Numbered from the stretch's first letter, positions 17,456 to 26,385 are shown. The stretch: DNA of 64,000 nucleotides from JAHRVQ01 sp029941905 (GCA_029941905.1 JAPYTQ010000001.1:186001-250000), one strand, 5' to 3'. Notes: generated from the sequence alone by a model not told the origin. Program-made: numbers and translations.

Positions 17456-17905
17456 ATGAAACATACCTCGTTTGAAAATATGAACTGCTCTCTGGCCCAG
17501 TCACTGGAGATCGTGGGTGAGAGATGGAGTCTGTTGATTATCCGCGACGCCGCGTTTGGATTGCGACGGTTTGATGACTTTCAGAAAAGCCTGGGCATCG
17601 CTCGCAACGTGCTGGCAACCAGACTGAACAGATTGACTGACGAGGGAATCCTGGAAAAGGTACCGATTGAGAAGGGCCGCTCGGAGTATCACCTGACCGA
17701 AAAGGGCTGGGACCTGCAACCTGTGTTGTTGTCACTCACCCACTGGGGTGACAAATACAAACCCCATGCCGCTGGTAAACGCCTGGTATTCGTCGACCGG
17801 CAGACCGGCAAACCCATCCAGCGGATGGCGGTACATTCTGCCGACGGAAGAAAACTGAAACCAAAACAGATCAAGGCCAAGCGTGGCCCCGCTTTGAAGC
17901 AGTAA
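17456..17905 (+). CDS. HxlR-family winged-helix transcriptional regulator
   Basis: 149 residues with the HxlR domain from about residue 9 to 100: NCSLAQSLEIVGERWSLLII (including the conserved Cys), FGLRRFDDFQKSLGIARNVL, RLNRLTDEGILEKV (recognition helix) and the wing GRSEYHLTEKG. A basic tail (KLKPKQIKAKRGPALKQ) follows. The ATG at 17456 matches family starts but has no clear ribosome-binding site, because a MITE-like element ends 7 bp upstream. The frame stays open through the element to an ATG at 17339 with a good AAGGAAGGG, which would add 39 residues. It probably controls the adjacent SDR genes, perhaps via the two palindromes at 17219-17267. Confidence 0.88.
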   Translation: MKHTSFENMNCSLAQSLEIVGERWSLLIIRDAAFGLRRFDDFQKSLGIARNVLATRLNRLTDEGILEKVPIEKGRSEYHLTEKGWDLQPVLLSLTHWGDKYKPHAAGKRLVFVDRQTGKPIQRMAVHSADGRKLKPKQIKAKRGPALKQ

Positions 17906-17952
17906 GTCACTGGATTTAAAAGATGGACTGAATGCTTATAGGAGAATATGAA

Positions 17953-18717
17953 ATGAAACCTGTTTGCTTAGTACTTGGTGCCGGTGCAGGTATCGGCGGT
18001 AATGTGGGAAAGCGGTTCGCCCTGGAGGGATATCATTCGGTCCTGTGTCGCCGTAGTGATGAGGAAGGACTAAAAAAGATGCTGGCAGATATTGAAAGTG
18101 AGGGTGGTGAGGCCTCCGGTTATATACTCAATGCAGTCGAACCAGACAGCATCGAGGAACGTGTCGCGGCGGTAGAGAAAGATATTGGTCCGATCGAAGC
18201 TGTTGTTTTTAACCTGGGAGCCCAGATTGGCGACAGGTCACTCGTAAATACCAGCTACAAGGCATTTGAGATGGGCTGGCGTCTTGCAACCTTTGGACTG
18301 TTTCGCATCGCTTCCGCCGTGTGCCCCCTGATGGAGGAGCGTGGTAAAGGAACGATCCTGGTGACATCGGCGACCGCGGCCGTGCGTGGCAACAGCGGTC
18401 AACATTCGCACGCAGCAGCCATGGGCGGGCGGCGAATGCTTTGTCAGACGCTGAATGCCGAATTTGGTCCGAAAGGTATCCATGTCGCTCACATCCTGAT
18501 TGATGGCGCCGTGGACGCACCCGATACGCTGGGTAAAATGCTGGGTCCGGAGCGATTCCAGGAACTGCGTGAGACCCGGGGGCAGGAACATGACGGGTTA
18601 ATGCTGCCCACCAGGATTGCAGACACGTATTTCCACCTCGCCCAGCAGCACAGGTCAACCTGGTCACACGAAATAGACATGCGTTCTTTTTCTGACCGCC
18701 CCTGGTGGAATCACTGA
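17953..18717 (+). CDS. Divergent SDR-fold protein with His and Met at the catalytic Tyr and Lys positions
   Basis: 254 residues, SDR Rossmann fold: VLGAGAGIGGNVGKRF, LCRRSDE, VVFNLGAQ (NNAG position), GTILVTSATAAVRG. At the active site it reads SHAAAMGGRRMLCQTLNAEF; aligned with the partner at 16386 on GIHVAHI, the Tyr position is His and the Lys position is Met, so the classical proton relay is absent. The ATG at 17953 is chosen over one at 17932 because TAGGAGAA sits 8 bases upstream. Both proteins end in a shared TYxxLxxQHRSTWxxE motif, so they are paralogues and may form a heteromer. Confidence 0.82.
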   Translation: MKPVCLVLGAGAGIGGNVGKRFALEGYHSVLCRRSDEEGLKKMLADIESEGGEASGYILNAVEPDSIEERVAAVEKDIGPIEAVVFNLGAQIGDRSLVNTSYKAFEMGWRLATFGLFRIASAVCPLMEERGKGTILVTSATAAVRGNSGQHSHAAAMGGRRMLCQTLNAEFGPKGIHVAHILIDGAVDAPDTLGKMLGPERFQELRETRGQEHDGLMLPTRIADTYFHLAQQHRSTWSHEIDMRSFSDRPWWNH

Positions 18718-18814
18718 TCCTGGTGTCACCATTTTCCAAAAATAGTCGACGCAGAGATTACCGGCAGCCAGCCCCGTTTCTACGGCACCATTTTTTCAAA
18801 CATTAGAGTCACCG

Positions 18815-19648
18815 ATGCAGCAAATCGAATACCAATCCAACAGTGATCACTGGACAATCAGGGCGTTTCGCTGGCCCTGCGCAGACTGCAAAGGTGTCGT
18901 GGTGATATCCCATGGATTGGCAGAACACGCACTGCGCTATGACCGGTTTGCCATTGCACTCAATTCCGCCGGTTACGATGTCTGGGCCATGGACCATCGC
19001 GCCCATGGTAAGACCCTGGGTCCAAAGGGGTTTGGGGATTTTGGCAGTGGCGGATGGGAAGCCCTGGTGGAAGATATCGGGCAGCTGGTTGATCTTGCAG
19101 GTGAGACGATTCCCAATTCATCCATTGTGCTGTTTGGCCACAGTATGGGTGCTGCCGCAGCACAACAATTCGCCCCAATGGGCTCCAACAGGATAGCCGC
19201 CCTGATCCTGTCAGGTTCAACCCTCAGGGATCCGGGTGCTGAGATTCCGCCGTTCAACAAGATCTTCGAACCAGCTCGCACAGACTATGACTGGTTATCC
19301 CGTGACCAGAATGAGGTTGACAAGTACATCAACGACCCACTCTGCGGATTCGAAGGCCAGACAATTATCAACGGCATGGACAGGACTGACCCACGTCGGG
19401 TTGACCTGGACCGTCTACGCAATATTCGCAGCGACCTGCCGGTATTGCTGCTCGCTGGCGATGCTGATCCTGTCAACAACGGTTTGAAAGGCATCGACTA
19501 TCTGGAATCAAAGTGGCGCGAAGCTGGCATAAGGAAAATCGAACGTCTCATATACGCTGGAGGACGGCACGAAATGTTGAATGAAACCAATCGGGACGAG
19601 GTAACAATAAACATTATCGAATGGCTTGGATCGGTATCGGATCGTTAG
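18815..19648 (+). CDS. Alpha/beta hydrolase, monoacylglycerol lipase-like (Hydrolase_4)
   Basis: 277 residues, serine hydrolase. Seen: HGLAEHALRYDRFAIAL and DHRAHGKTLG, characteristic of the serine aminopeptidase S33/monoglyceride lipase group; nucleophile elbow GHSMG (Ser110); acid in LLLAGDADPV (Asp216 or Asp218); His252 in GGRHEMLNE. There is no signal peptide. It lies 97 bp after the SDR-like gene and 62 bp before the TauD-type gene on the same strand. It probably hydrolyses an ester intermediate of the local pathway; the substrate is unknown. Confidence 0.88.
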   Translation: MQQIEYQSNSDHWTIRAFRWPCADCKGVVVISHGLAEHALRYDRFAIALNSAGYDVWAMDHRAHGKTLGPKGFGDFGSGGWEALVEDIGQLVDLAGETIPNSSIVLFGHSMGAAAAQQFAPMGSNRIAALILSGSTLRDPGAEIPPFNKIFEPARTDYDWLSRDQNEVDKYINDPLCGFEGQTIINGMDRTDPRRVDLDRLRNIRSDLPVLLLAGDADPVNNGLKGIDYLESKWREAGIRKIERLIYAGGRHEMLNETNRDEVTINIIEWLGSVSDR

Positions 19649-19710
19649 TGCTTAACTTTCCGGGTCCACAAGCATTACAATGGACTAAATGCGAGCCATG
19701 GAGCATATAG

Positions 19711-20631
19711 ATGACGATCACCATCAACCCTGTAGATGCAACACTGGGGGCAATTGTTACCGACGTCAAACTTGCCAGTCTCGATGAGAAAACCTGGCAT
19801 GAGATTCACGATGCCTTTCTGAAATACGGGGTATTGGTGTTTCCCGCCCAGCACCTGGATGACGAGGAACAGGGTAGATTCGCCAGTTGGTTCGGCGAGG
19901 CGGAAAAGCTCGCACCGAGACAAACAGGGCCGAATATTCACATTTCGAACCAGAAGGCCGATGGATCCCTGGCCAAACCGGACGAGCAACATTATCAGAT
20001 ACTACGTGGAAATGAGGGCTGGCATACCGACAGTACTTATATGCCATTAGCCTCCAAAGTAGCCATGCTGTCTGCGCTGGTCGTTGCACCTGAAGATGGT
20101 GAAACTGAATTTGCTGATATGCGTGCAGCGTGGGATTCACTGGACGAGCAAACCCAGCAGAAACTGGCAGGTCTTTCAGCCTGCCACTCACTTTATTACT
20201 CCCAGGCGAAAGCTGGTTTCAGTCACGAAACGGATAACATGTACGGCTTCCATAACAAGGGTGCGCCCCTGCGACCAATGGTTAAATTGCATCCAGAGAC
20301 CGGGCGAAAATCAATCTACACCGGGCGACATGCTTACGGTATTGTGGGGATGAGTGAAGAGGAATCCGAAACGCTGCTCCGTGAGTTGCTGGAAGATGCC
20401 TGTCAGCCACCCAGGGTGTACAAGCATACCTGGCAGGTGGGTGATACGGTTGTATGGGACAATCGTTGCTTAATGCATCGTGCCAGACCTTACGATGCAA
20501 ACTTTCCGAGGGTACTGAGAGGTACCCGAATTTCCGGCGACAACGCAACTGAATTGGCTCCAACCTTCGCAGACAACAGAGCTACTGGATTTCAAGCGTC
20601 CGAATCCAACGAATCTTCGCTGTCTGTGTAA
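19711..20631 (+). CDS. TauD/TfdA-family Fe(II)/2-oxoglutarate dioxygenase
   Basis: 306 residues. The iron triad is visible: His105 and Asp107 in GWHTDSTY, and His256 in NRCLMHRARP; Arg267 or Arg270 of FPRVLRGTR is placed to bind 2-oxoglutarate. The N-terminus (DATLGAIVTDVKL) and HGR-like GRHAYGIVGM segment fit the TauD/TfdA group, which hydroxylates taurine, phenoxyacetates, sulfonates or similar. Lone members often have unknown substrates, as here. It is followed 25 bp later by the flavoprotein gene, so the two are probably co-transcribed. Confidence 0.92.
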   Translation: MTITINPVDATLGAIVTDVKLASLDEKTWHEIHDAFLKYGVLVFPAQHLDDEEQGRFASWFGEAEKLAPRQTGPNIHISNQKADGSLAKPDEQHYQILRGNEGWHTDSTYMPLASKVAMLSALVVAPEDGETEFADMRAAWDSLDEQTQQKLAGLSACHSLYYSQAKAGFSHETDNMYGFHNKGAPLRPMVKLHPETGRKSIYTGRHAYGIVGMSEEESETLLRELLEDACQPPRVYKHTWQVGDTVVWDNRCLMHRARPYDANFPRVLRGTRISGDNATELAPTFADNRATGFQASESNESSLSV

Positions 20632-20656
20632 ACAAAACAACAATCATTTAAAAAAG

Positions 20657-21841
20657 ATGGCTAGTATCAAGTCCAAGGATACCCTCTCAGCCAGTGATAT
20701 TCTGGATAATGCCCGTGTGCTCGCTGGGCGAATCCGCGAAAAGGACCTCGCCTCCGAGTACGACCGGATCCGAAGTTTACCCGCAGACATTGTGCAGGAG
20801 ATACGTGATGCGGGAATCATGCGGATGAATATGCCGAGGATCTGGGGAGGCCCGGAAATGACCTCGATGGAGCAGGTAGAAGTTATCGAAGCGCTCTCCA
20901 TGGCAGATGCTTCGGTGGGCTGGTGTTCCTTTATTTGGTGTGACTCGGGGATCTATTCCGGCTACCTTGATGATGCGGTCGGGCGGCAAATGTATCCACA
21001 ACTGGACATGGCAACATCCGGTTGGGTTTACCCGGTAGGCCAGGCACATCGAGTGGACGGTGGCTACAACATGAGCGGCCAATGGATGTTCGGCAGCGGT
21101 TCAGGGCACTGCGACTGGCTGGTGGCAGGTTGTACCGTGTTTGAAAATGGCAAACCAGTATTAAACGACCAGGGTATCCCTCGATGGCGAATCATGTTCG
21201 CGCGTCCGACGGATTATGAAATTCAGGATACCTGGTACACCACAGGATTACGCGGCACAGGTTCGAATGACTATCGTTGCGAGAATGTTTTCGTTCCGGA
21301 AGAGAGATCCTTCAGCTTCTTTGAACCCGCAAGGCGGGAAGGCACGATTTGGGTCCGTCCCGATCACCTGCTCCGTAAAATGTCGGGTGTCCCACTGGGT
21401 GTCGCCCGGGAAACCATTGATCTTGCCCGCACCATGCTGGCCGAAAAAGGGGATCGCCTGACGGGTCAGCTGTATCGAGACATGCCCAGGGTTCAATCTG
21501 CAATCGCCCAGGCACAATCAATATTGGGGTCTGCGCGTAGTTACGTGTTCTCGTCACTGGAAAAACAGTGGCAGAAATTGGAATCCGGCCAACCGCTGAC
21601 AGAAGAGGAACGAGCTGACGTCTGGTTGTCGCGTGTCAACGCTTTTCAGGCCTGCCGTCAGGTCGTAACGCTGATTTACGACACGATCGGCGGCAGTGCA
21701 ATCTACGCTAAGAAAAGCCCTTTTGACCGGCACCAGCGCGATCTTCAAACAGCCTGCCAGCATGTCGTGGGACAAACAAAAACATGGGAAGGCGCTGGCC
21801 GTTTATTATTGGGTGGCGAATCCGATCATTCCATGATGTAG
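20657..21841 (+). CDS. Acyl-CoA dehydrogenase-fold flavoprotein (HsaA/DszC-like monooxygenase)
   Basis: 394 residues with the acyl-CoA dehydrogenase fold but the marks of the group D flavin monooxygenase branch: GWCSFIWCDSG near residue 90, SGQWMFGSGSGHCDWLV, TGLRGTGSNDYRCENVFVPE and a C-terminal RDLQTACQHVVGQTKTWE. HsaA- and DszC-type enzymes use reduced flavin from a separate reductase to hydroxylate phenols or sulfur heterocycles. The start is at 20657, after AAAAAAG; translation evidence is modest. The neighbouring TauD-type dioxygenase and amidohydrolase support a ring-degradation role, which is inference. Confidence 0.86.
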   Translation: MASIKSKDTLSASDILDNARVLAGRIREKDLASEYDRIRSLPADIVQEIRDAGIMRMNMPRIWGGPEMTSMEQVEVIEALSMADASVGWCSFIWCDSGIYSGYLDDAVGRQMYPQLDMATSGWVYPVGQAHRVDGGYNMSGQWMFGSGSGHCDWLVAGCTVFENGKPVLNDQGIPRWRIMFARPTDYEIQDTWYTTGLRGTGSNDYRCENVFVPEERSFSFFEPARREGTIWVRPDHLLRKMSGVPLGVARETIDLARTMLAEKGDRLTGQLYRDMPRVQSAIAQAQSILGSARSYVFSSLEKQWQKLESGQPLTEEERADVWLSRVNAFQACRQVVTLIYDTIGGSAIYAKKSPFDRHQRDLQTACQHVVGQTKTWEGAGRLLLGGESDHSMM

Positions 21842-21848
21842 GCAGGAT

Positions 21849-22874
21849 TTACCTGGGCAACTCATCCAAGCGATAAACCCGGGCCGCTGTGCCGCTAAAC
21901 ATAGCCGCTTTCTCTGACTCACTCAAACCAGCCCTGGCTGCAATGCGCTTGAATGCGTTCCAAAGGGTACGATAGGACACACACTCTTTATCCACTGGGA
22001 AATTACTCTCAAACATACACCGGTCGGGTCCGAAAGCTTCGATTGCGTATCTATAAAATGGATAGAGTAAGTCACAGAGTTGTTCTGAACTGATCGGTTC
22101 GGAACGATGGTTCATATGAAATGGTGGCTCCCATGAACCGACTCTTTGTTGCGCACCACCAACCTTCATAAATGCGTTAGGGCAACTGGCAATCGCGTCG
22201 ATGCAGGATCGCCAGTTCGCGAATGCATCCGGCCCTGCATCAGGGTCTATCTTGCCACCCAGGTGGTTAACGATGACCGGCACATCGGGAAACGCTTTGG
22301 CAAGCTTTGCTAAAACCGGTAAGCGTTCGACATCGGGCGAATAATGGTCATAGCTCAGGTTAAGCTTGCCGAGTACCGCATAACCCTGCATAAATTCCGG
22401 ATTCAGATCTCCTGGATAAGCACTTCGAATACCTCGAAAATTCGATGATGCCGCAAGATGCGTCTGCAGCACCTCCTCGACAGCCTTACCTGGCCGAAGA
22501 TCAGCAGTACCGAAGATTCCAGCGCAGAGCCGGGTTGAACCGTACAAACCGGATCGGCTCATCGCGACTATGCCTTGTACAAACTCTGTCTCGCCAACAC
22601 ACTGCATTGGTTCGGGGCCGTCCACCCGATAGAAGGCACCACACTGGGCAAAAACCGTGTGAGTGATATTGTGCCCCCCGAATCTAATATCGTTGCTGAT
22701 TTCCTCGCAAAGATAGACCTTCTCCTGAAAGCTGGCATGGGGTTCGATATCAAAGCTGCGAATATCCCACAGATGATGATGGGGATCGATAATTGGTAAT
22801 TCTGGCTCAATCACCGTTTCCGGTGTTTCCCGATCCAGCCAATTGTGCAGCTTTTCATTTTCCGGATATGGCAT
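21849..22874 (-). CDS. Amidohydrolase family 2 (ACMSD-like TIM barrel)
   Basis: 341 residues. The N-terminal metal motif PIIDPHHHLWD (His32-34), VPVIVNHLGGKIDP (His of strand 5) and MFESNFPVDK near the C-terminus are typical of amidohydrolase_2 enzymes (ACMSD, 4-sulfomuconolactone or 2-pyrone-4,6-dicarboxylate hydrolase relatives). The usual SDFP acid position reads SNFP here (Asn for Asp), which may alter metal chemistry. It converges on the flavoprotein gene with 7 bp between stops. Likely role: hydrolysis or decarboxylation of a ring-cleavage product. Confidence 0.88.
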   Translation of the reverse strand: MPYPENEKLHNWLDRETPETVIEPELPIIDPHHHLWDIRSFDIEPHASFQEKVYLCEEISNDIRFGGHNITHTVFAQCGAFYRVDGPEPMQCVGETEFVQGIVAMSRSGLYGSTRLCAGIFGTADLRPGKAVEEVLQTHLAASSNFRGIRSAYPGDLNPEFMQGYAVLGKLNLSYDHYSPDVERLPVLAKLAKAFPDVPVIVNHLGGKIDPDAGPDAFANWRSCIDAIASCPNAFMKVGGAQQRVGSWEPPFHMNHRSEPISSEQLCDLLYPFYRYAIEAFGPDRCMFESNFPVDKECVSYRTLWNAFKRIAARAGLSESEKAAMFSGTAARVYRLDELPR

Positions 22875-22971
22875 GATTTTCTTCCTTTTTGTTTCTGCCG
22901 GTCATCGCAATTTTGCTGTACTAAAGTTTGGCTTGTTGCTTTTTAAACCAGTGGGGTCCTCGAGTTTGTTT

Positions 22972-23457
22972 CTACTGGGTCGCTAAAGCTTCTTCGAAGA
23001 GTACTAAGGCAGCCTCAGTAAACACCAGCATGTTCGCCTCCCTGTCATCACTGTGAGTTTCGATGACGCGATGGGTTGTGGTTGGACCGACAATACCGAT
23101 AACGCTGACACCCGGACCATGTCCATAGGGTGTACCCGCTGGTCCGGCTGCACCAAGCTCAGCAATCGCCCAGGTTGCATCCAATTTTCGCCTCGCAGCC
23201 CTGGCGAACTCAACCACCATCTCTTCTGTGAGGGGTTTTAGCTCCTTCACCAGCGCTCTATCGAGTTCGAGAAATGCGCGGCGCGACTGCAACGTGTATA
23301 CCACACTGCTGCCAACAAAGTACTGTGAAGCCCCCGGGACGGACAGCAAATTTGCTGCAATCAAACCGCCGGTGGAAGATTCTGCGACGGTTACGGTCTG
23401 ACCTAACGACTTCAGCCTGTCTCCAATCTTACTGGCTCTGCTGTTAAACAAGCTCAT
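22972..23457 (-). CDS. CinA C-terminal domain protein (nicotinamide-nucleotide amidase-like)
   Basis: 161 residues, the stand-alone PncC/CinA C-terminal domain without the N-terminal MoaB-like domain. Seen: VTVAESSTGGLIAANLLSV, SVVYTLQSRRAFL and WAIAELGAAGPAGTPYGH, which correspond to the family's AESCTGG, Y-x-N-x-K and GxAGP motifs with deviations (ESSTGG instead of ESCTGG). The family deamidates nicotinamide mononucleotide. It lies 29 bp downstream of the VOC gene on the same strand. Divergence at conserved positions suggests a secondary paralogue. Confidence 0.85.
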   Translation of the reverse strand: MSLFNSRASKIGDRLKSLGQTVTVAESSTGGLIAANLLSVPGASQYFVGSSVVYTLQSRRAFLELDRALVKELKPLTEEMVVEFARAARRKLDATWAIAELGAAGPAGTPYGHGPGVSVIGIVGPTTTHRVIETHSDDREANMLVFTEAALVLFEEALATQ

Positions 23458-23486
23458 AAGCTGAATTTCCTTTGGAATGCGAGTTG

Positions 23487-23903
23487 TTATTCAGGCAAAT
23501 GACAGACTGCCTCAGTGTTGTTACCATCCGGGTCCAACAGAAACGCTCCATAGTAGTGTTCGTGATAGACCGGTCTTAGACCCGGTTCACCATTGTCTTC
23601 ACCGCCATTAGCGAGACCGAGCTTGTAAAACTCATCGACTTCCGCTCGTGATTTGGCTGCGAATGCAATATGCCTTGGCGATACTGTCTCCTTAGTCTCG
23701 ATAATCCAATAGGATGCCTTGCCATCTTCGCCAAAAGCACAACAGCGACGGGTCGGAAAATCTGCATCCCATTCCACAACAAATTCGGCCTGTACGGTAT
23801 AACCCAGTGGCGTAAATGCAGCCTCATAAAACTTCCTTGTGGAAACATAGTCTTTTGCGTAAGTGCTAATGTGGTCCAGCATAGCTTGCGCCGTGTCATC
23901 CAT
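23487..23903 (-). CDS. VOC-family (glyoxalase/dioxygenase superfamily) protein
   Basis: About 138 residues from the ATG at 23903; a longer reading to 23939 and a shorter one from MLDHIST are possible. Seen: DHISTYAKDYVSTRKFYEAAFTPLGY at the start, HIAFAAKSRAEVDEFYKLGLANGG, and HEHYYGAFLLDPDGNNTEAV with the metal-ligand Glu. It is a single-module YcgJ-like VOC protein. The exact reaction is unknown. It is divergent from the enoyl-CoA hydratase gene, whose promoter must lie in the roughly 120 bp between them. Confidence 0.85.
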   Translation of the reverse strand: MDDTAQAMLDHISTYAKDYVSTRKFYEAAFTPLGYTVQAEFVVEWDADFPTRRCCAFGEDGKASYWIIETKETVSPRHIAFAAKSRAEVDEFYKLGLANGGEDNGEPGLRPVYHEHYYGAFLLDPDGNNTEAVCHLPE

Positions 23904-24022
23904 TGAATTTAAGCACTCGTATCGTGTCACAAGCAACACAGAATTACTTCACCAATTTATTTGACAGCCGACTTTATTTTCCCAATGATTCAGCTCACTT
24001 TGTTTATCACTGGAGTTCCGCT

Positions 24023-24880
24023 ATGGATACAGGACAATTCACTGGATTTGAGGTGACGTTACAAAAACCGGGTATCGCCTGGATCGAGTTCAATGAGCCG
24101 GAAAAGCTTAACGGCATGAGCGCACGAAAAAAGCGTGATCTGATGGAGACACTGACACAGGCGCAAATGGACAATGCAGTCAGGACCATCGTTTTTATTG
24201 GCCAGGGTCGTGGATTCTGTGCCGGGGATGACCTGAACGCTTATACTTCTGCTTCTCAACCCACGAATGCCCTGATGCCACCCATACCACCCGGGCACGA
24301 TAACCCCATTGGCACTTACAATGGTTTGAAACACATTTCACAAGCACTTAATCTGACCATTAGAAAACTCGACAAGTTATCCATCGCCGCCATCAATGGG
24401 GTCGCGATTCAAACCGGGTTGTCTCTGGCCCTGGCTTGTGATTTCAAAATAGCGGCGTCGGAGGCCAGGCTCGGCAGCGCTACCTTACGATTCGGACTAC
24501 TTCCCGACGAAGGAGGGCAATTCCTGCTGGTACAGCACATGGGGCTTGCGAAAACCATGGATTTCGTCATGCGCAAGCGTATCGTCTCTGCCGACGAAGC
24601 CATGTCGTTGGGGCTCGTCAACGAGGTAGTGCCCGGTGACCAACTCAGGCAGCGGGCTGAAGAGATGGCGCTGGAATTATGCAATGGGCCCCAGGTCTCG
24701 ATGCGGTTGTTAAAGCAGTCGGTCTACCAGGCAGCTGAACTGAGTTTTGAACAATCCTGCGAAGAAATTGCCTCCAAGACAGCAATCTCGGACCATCACC
24801 CGGATAGCAGGGAAGGTGTCAGTGCCTTTCGGGAGAAAAGAAAAGCGACGTTCAACGATTGGTTGAGAGAATTCGAGTAG
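24023..24880 (+). CDS. Enoyl-CoA hydratase/isomerase family protein
   Basis: 285 residues, crotonase fold. Seen: GIAWIEFNEPEKLNGMSARK, the oxyanion-hole segment GQGRGFCAGDDLN, IAAINGVAIQTGLSLALACD and FGLLPDEGGQFLL. The ATG at 24023 is preferred, with TGGAG upstream; a reading from 23903 would add 40 residues that do not resemble the family. It acts in beta-oxidation-like steps on CoA thioesters. It stands 16 bp before the AEC transporter gene. Confidence 0.9.
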   Translation: MDTGQFTGFEVTLQKPGIAWIEFNEPEKLNGMSARKKRDLMETLTQAQMDNAVRTIVFIGQGRGFCAGDDLNAYTSASQPTNALMPPIPPGHDNPIGTYNGLKHISQALNLTIRKLDKLSIAAINGVAIQTGLSLALACDFKIAASEARLGSATLRFGLLPDEGGQFLLVQHMGLAKTMDFVMRKRIVSADEAMSLGLVNEVVPGDQLRQRAEEMALELCNGPQVSMRLLKQSVYQAAELSFEQSCEEIASKTAISDHHPDSREGVSAFREKRKATFNDWLREFE

Positions 24881-24896
24881 GGTTCGATCTCAGCAC

Positions 24897-25829
24897 TTGA
24901 GCACTGTTCTTGATATTATACTGCCAGTATTTGGTCTGGTTTTTTTTGGCTACCTGTCAGGCAGGGCCAAATGGATAACTGAGGCCGGAATCGAAGGTTT
25001 GTCGAGCTTCGTCTTTACCATCGCCATTCCGATCATGTTGTTTCACAGCATCGCAACCGCTGAGTTACCGGAACAGATTCCCTGGAATTTCATTTTTGCC
25101 TATTATGCTATGACCCTGATGTTATTCGCATTTTGCCTCGCAGCAGGCCGACTGCTTGGATTGGATGGCACCGAGGCAAGCATTTTCGCTATGTCCGGTG
25201 TGTATTCCAATGTCGTCCTGCTGGGTATTCCTCTCGTACTTGCAAGCCTGGGTGAAGCTGCCACCATACCCCTGTTTATTATCGTATCCACCAATGCCGC
25301 CATCCTGTTTTTAACCACAACCTTTTTTGCAGAGTCAGGCCGGGGAAATACGGACAAGCTTCAGGCGCTGCCAATGCAAACCGTCAAGGTGCTTGCCAGC
25401 AACCAGATTGTATTGGGGATCGTACTTGGTTTAATCACCAACCTGCTTAACATATCCCTACCCGGTGTAATCGACAAAACGGCTGCCTTTCTCGGTGGTG
25501 CTGCGCTGCCTTGCGCCGTCTTTTCAATTGGTGCCAGCATCAGTCGTTACAAAATATCCGGGGAAATACTAAGGATCGCCACGGCGCTCAGCATAAAAAA
25601 CCTGGCGCACCCATTGCTGGTGTGGTTGGCCTGCACTCACATTTTCCATCTTGAGCCAACCTGGACCGCAGTAGCCGTTGTGCTTGCGGCTTGCCCGACG
25701 GGTATTAACCCTTACCTGTTCGCCAATCGCTATCAGGTCATCGTTGCGTCAACCGCTACCGTCGTCGTATTGTCTACCGCGATTTCGGTGCCAGTCCTGA
25801 GCCTTGTGCTCGTGTTGCTGACTAACTGA
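24897..25829 (+). CDS. AEC-family (auxin efflux carrier-like) transporter
   Basis: 310 residues with about ten hydrophobic segments in two five-helix halves. Seen: ILPVFGLVFFGYLSGRAKW at the N-terminus, FAMSGVYSNVVLLGIPL in the first half, and ACPTGINPYLFANRY in the second, the conserved crossover loops of the AEC/malonate-efflux group. It starts with TTG at 24897; the ribosome-binding site is weak. It is the second gene of a plus-strand run and transports an organic acid or similar solute. Confidence 0.88.
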   Translation: MSTVLDIILPVFGLVFFGYLSGRAKWITEAGIEGLSSFVFTIAIPIMLFHSIATAELPEQIPWNFIFAYYAMTLMLFAFCLAAGRLLGLDGTEASIFAMSGVYSNVVLLGIPLVLASLGEAATIPLFIIVSTNAAILFLTTTFFAESGRGNTDKLQALPMQTVKVLASNQIVLGIVLGLITNLLNISLPGVIDKTAAFLGGAALPCAVFSIGASISRYKISGEILRIATALSIKNLAHPLLVWLACTHIFHLEPTWTAVAVVLAACPTGINPYLFANRYQVIVASTATVVVLSTAISVPVLSLVLVLLTN

Positions 25830-25831
25830 TT

Positions 25832-26380
25832 ATGCGGGTGCATCTGATTGGCCCTGGGGGCGCAGGAAAATCTACAACCGGGCCGCCGCTGGCGAGGAAG
25901 CTCAAGTTGCCATTTGTCGACTTGGACAAAATGTACCTCAAGACACGAAGTATAGACGCTGATGTCGATGAACAGGGTTATGAATATTACGTTCGAACCA
26001 ATATCGAGCTCTACCTGGATATGCTCGACAGGTACCCATCCGGAGTCATCGCCCTCTCTTCAGGTTTTATGACTTATGACTCGACATTCCATCCGCGTAT
26101 TCAGCAAATTCATCGTGAAATTCTCGGTGACGGATCGACAGTTCTTTTACTGCCCTCATTCAACCTTGAGGAGTGTGTAACAGAAACCTTAAAACGACAG
26201 CTTCGTAAATCCCACAACAGGACTTCCGCAGAACATCAGGTTGATCTGATCAACAAACGATTCCATATCTACAAGCCCATGGGTAATATCAAGATCGCGA
26301 CGAACAAATCTACTCCAGCGGTTGTAGAAGATATCGTCAGCCAGTTATCGTTGAGTTTTGTAAAAAACCAAAATATCTAA
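25832..26380 (+). CDS. Shikimate kinase-like P-loop kinase
   Basis: 182 residues. Walker A GPGGAGKST at residues 7-15, followed by PLARKLKLPFVDLDKMYL, as in shikimate or gluconate kinases, and SSGFMTYDSTFHPR in the lid region. The family phosphorylates small hydroxyl acids. It is longer at the C-terminus than AroK and diverges there, so a shikimate role is uncertain. The start lies 2 bp after the AEC stop, indicating an operon. Confidence 0.75.
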   Translation: MRVHLIGPGGAGKSTTGPPLARKLKLPFVDLDKMYLKTRSIDADVDEQGYEYYVRTNIELYLDMLDRYPSGVIALSSGFMTYDSTFHPRIQQIHREILGDGSTVLLLPSFNLEECVTETLKRQLRKSHNRTSAEHQVDLINKRFHIYKPMGNIKIATNKSTPAVVEDIVSQLSLSFVKNQNI

Positions 26381-26385
26381 CCATT

